Source: Xanthomonas arboricola pv. populi (GTDB lineage: Bacteria > Pseudomonadota > Gammaproteobacteria > Xanthomonadales > Xanthomonadaceae). Taken from it: a stretch of 64,000 nt of DNA. The translations under genes and the position numbers were made by a program. The DNA lies in assembly GCF_002939945.1 (NCBI RefSeq), contig NZ_MDEB01000002.1, positions 1 through 64,000 on the forward strand, in the 5' to 3' direction. The notes under the pieces were generated by a model, which was not told the DNA's origin, did no database searches, and saw only the letters and a program-made list of their open reading frames with translations. Of this stretch, positions 63,930 to 64,000 are shown piece by piece. Each line of letters begins with the position of its first letter. Within the stretch, counting starts at the first letter, position 1.

Positions 63930-64000
63930 TACAGCGGCATGTTCATGACGTCCTGATAAGCCTGGACGAGACGGTTGCGGACTTCCACGGTGGCGCGGAA
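63930..64000 (-). CDS. fliE: FliE, basal-body/rod junction protein (C-terminal end only)
   Basis: The last 22 codons and stop (reading VEVRNRLVQAYQDVMNMPL before TAA) match the FliE C-terminus. The gene runs off the right edge of the window. It is expected to head the fliEFGHIJK operon; 14 bp separate it from fliF. Confidence 0.93.

Overview
The window is GC-rich DNA from a gammaproteobacterium of the Xanthomonadaceae, almost certainly Xanthomonas. The evidence is the combination of an XVIPCD-tagged type IV secretion killing effector with lipoprotein immunity candidates, a SymE-family gene, a very large TonB-dependent receptor, GTAG-type REP palindromes, and a polar-flagellum gene set with FlhF/FlhG, ParC/ParP and MotC/MotD. 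The species cannot be fixed by eye.

Layout. (1) 0-27.5 kb, nearly all on the minus strand: a chemosensory locus. In transcription order it holds motC-motD-parC-parP-STAS-cheY-cheA, an orphan sensor plus a chemoreceptor, three more chemoreceptor genes, ycgR, cheW, a small secreted protein, a fifth chemoreceptor, then cheR-cheD-cheB and a PAS-GAF-GGDEF-EAL phosphodiesterase-like gene. All five receptors end in a W-x-x-F pentapeptide of the kind that tethers CheR. (2) 28-39 kb: an accessory stretch that splits the two chemotaxis/flagellar halves. It holds a TonB-dependent receptor (plus strand), tRNA-Pro and tRNA-Arg, an AT-richer two-gene AAA+ ATPase/subtilase pair (IetAS-like) beside a tyrosine-integrase remnant, a structured RNA-like leader with a SymE-family gene, two lipoproteins, and a type IV secretion effector. 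(3) 39-64 kb, minus strand: a second cheA with cheZ and cheY, then fliA-flhG-flhF, flhA-flhB, a ligand-sensor/GGDEF protein, fliR-fliQ, fliP-O-N-M-L, and fliK-J-I-H-G-F with the end of fliE.

Regulation can be read in outline. Sigma-54 type boxes (TGGCAC-N5-TTGC) lie before fliL, fliQ, flhB and probably flhF. Sigma-28/FliA type boxes (TCAA or TAAA, N14-16, GCCGATA) lie before motC, the orphan sensor, ycgR, the small secreted protein and probably cheR. This fits a hierarchy in which RpoN drives hook-basal-body/export genes and FliA drives chemotaxis, receptor and brake genes. Cyclic-di-GMP control is embedded in it through a diguanylate cyclase beside flhB, a PilZ flagellar brake and an EAL protein in the cheB operon.

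The most noteworthy items are: the IetAS-like defence pair with an unexpected C-terminal helix-turn-helix on the ATPase, next to a tRNA and an integrase stub; the XVIPCD effector with a probable permuted papain-like toxin domain and two lipoproteins; a MITE-like element that seems to have captured a chemoreceptor fragment; an orphan four-helix sensor with no signalling domain; a ParP protein carrying six copies of a short acidic motif; near-leaderless transcripts predicted for motC and fliQ; and a conserved-looking structured RNA before the symE-like gene.
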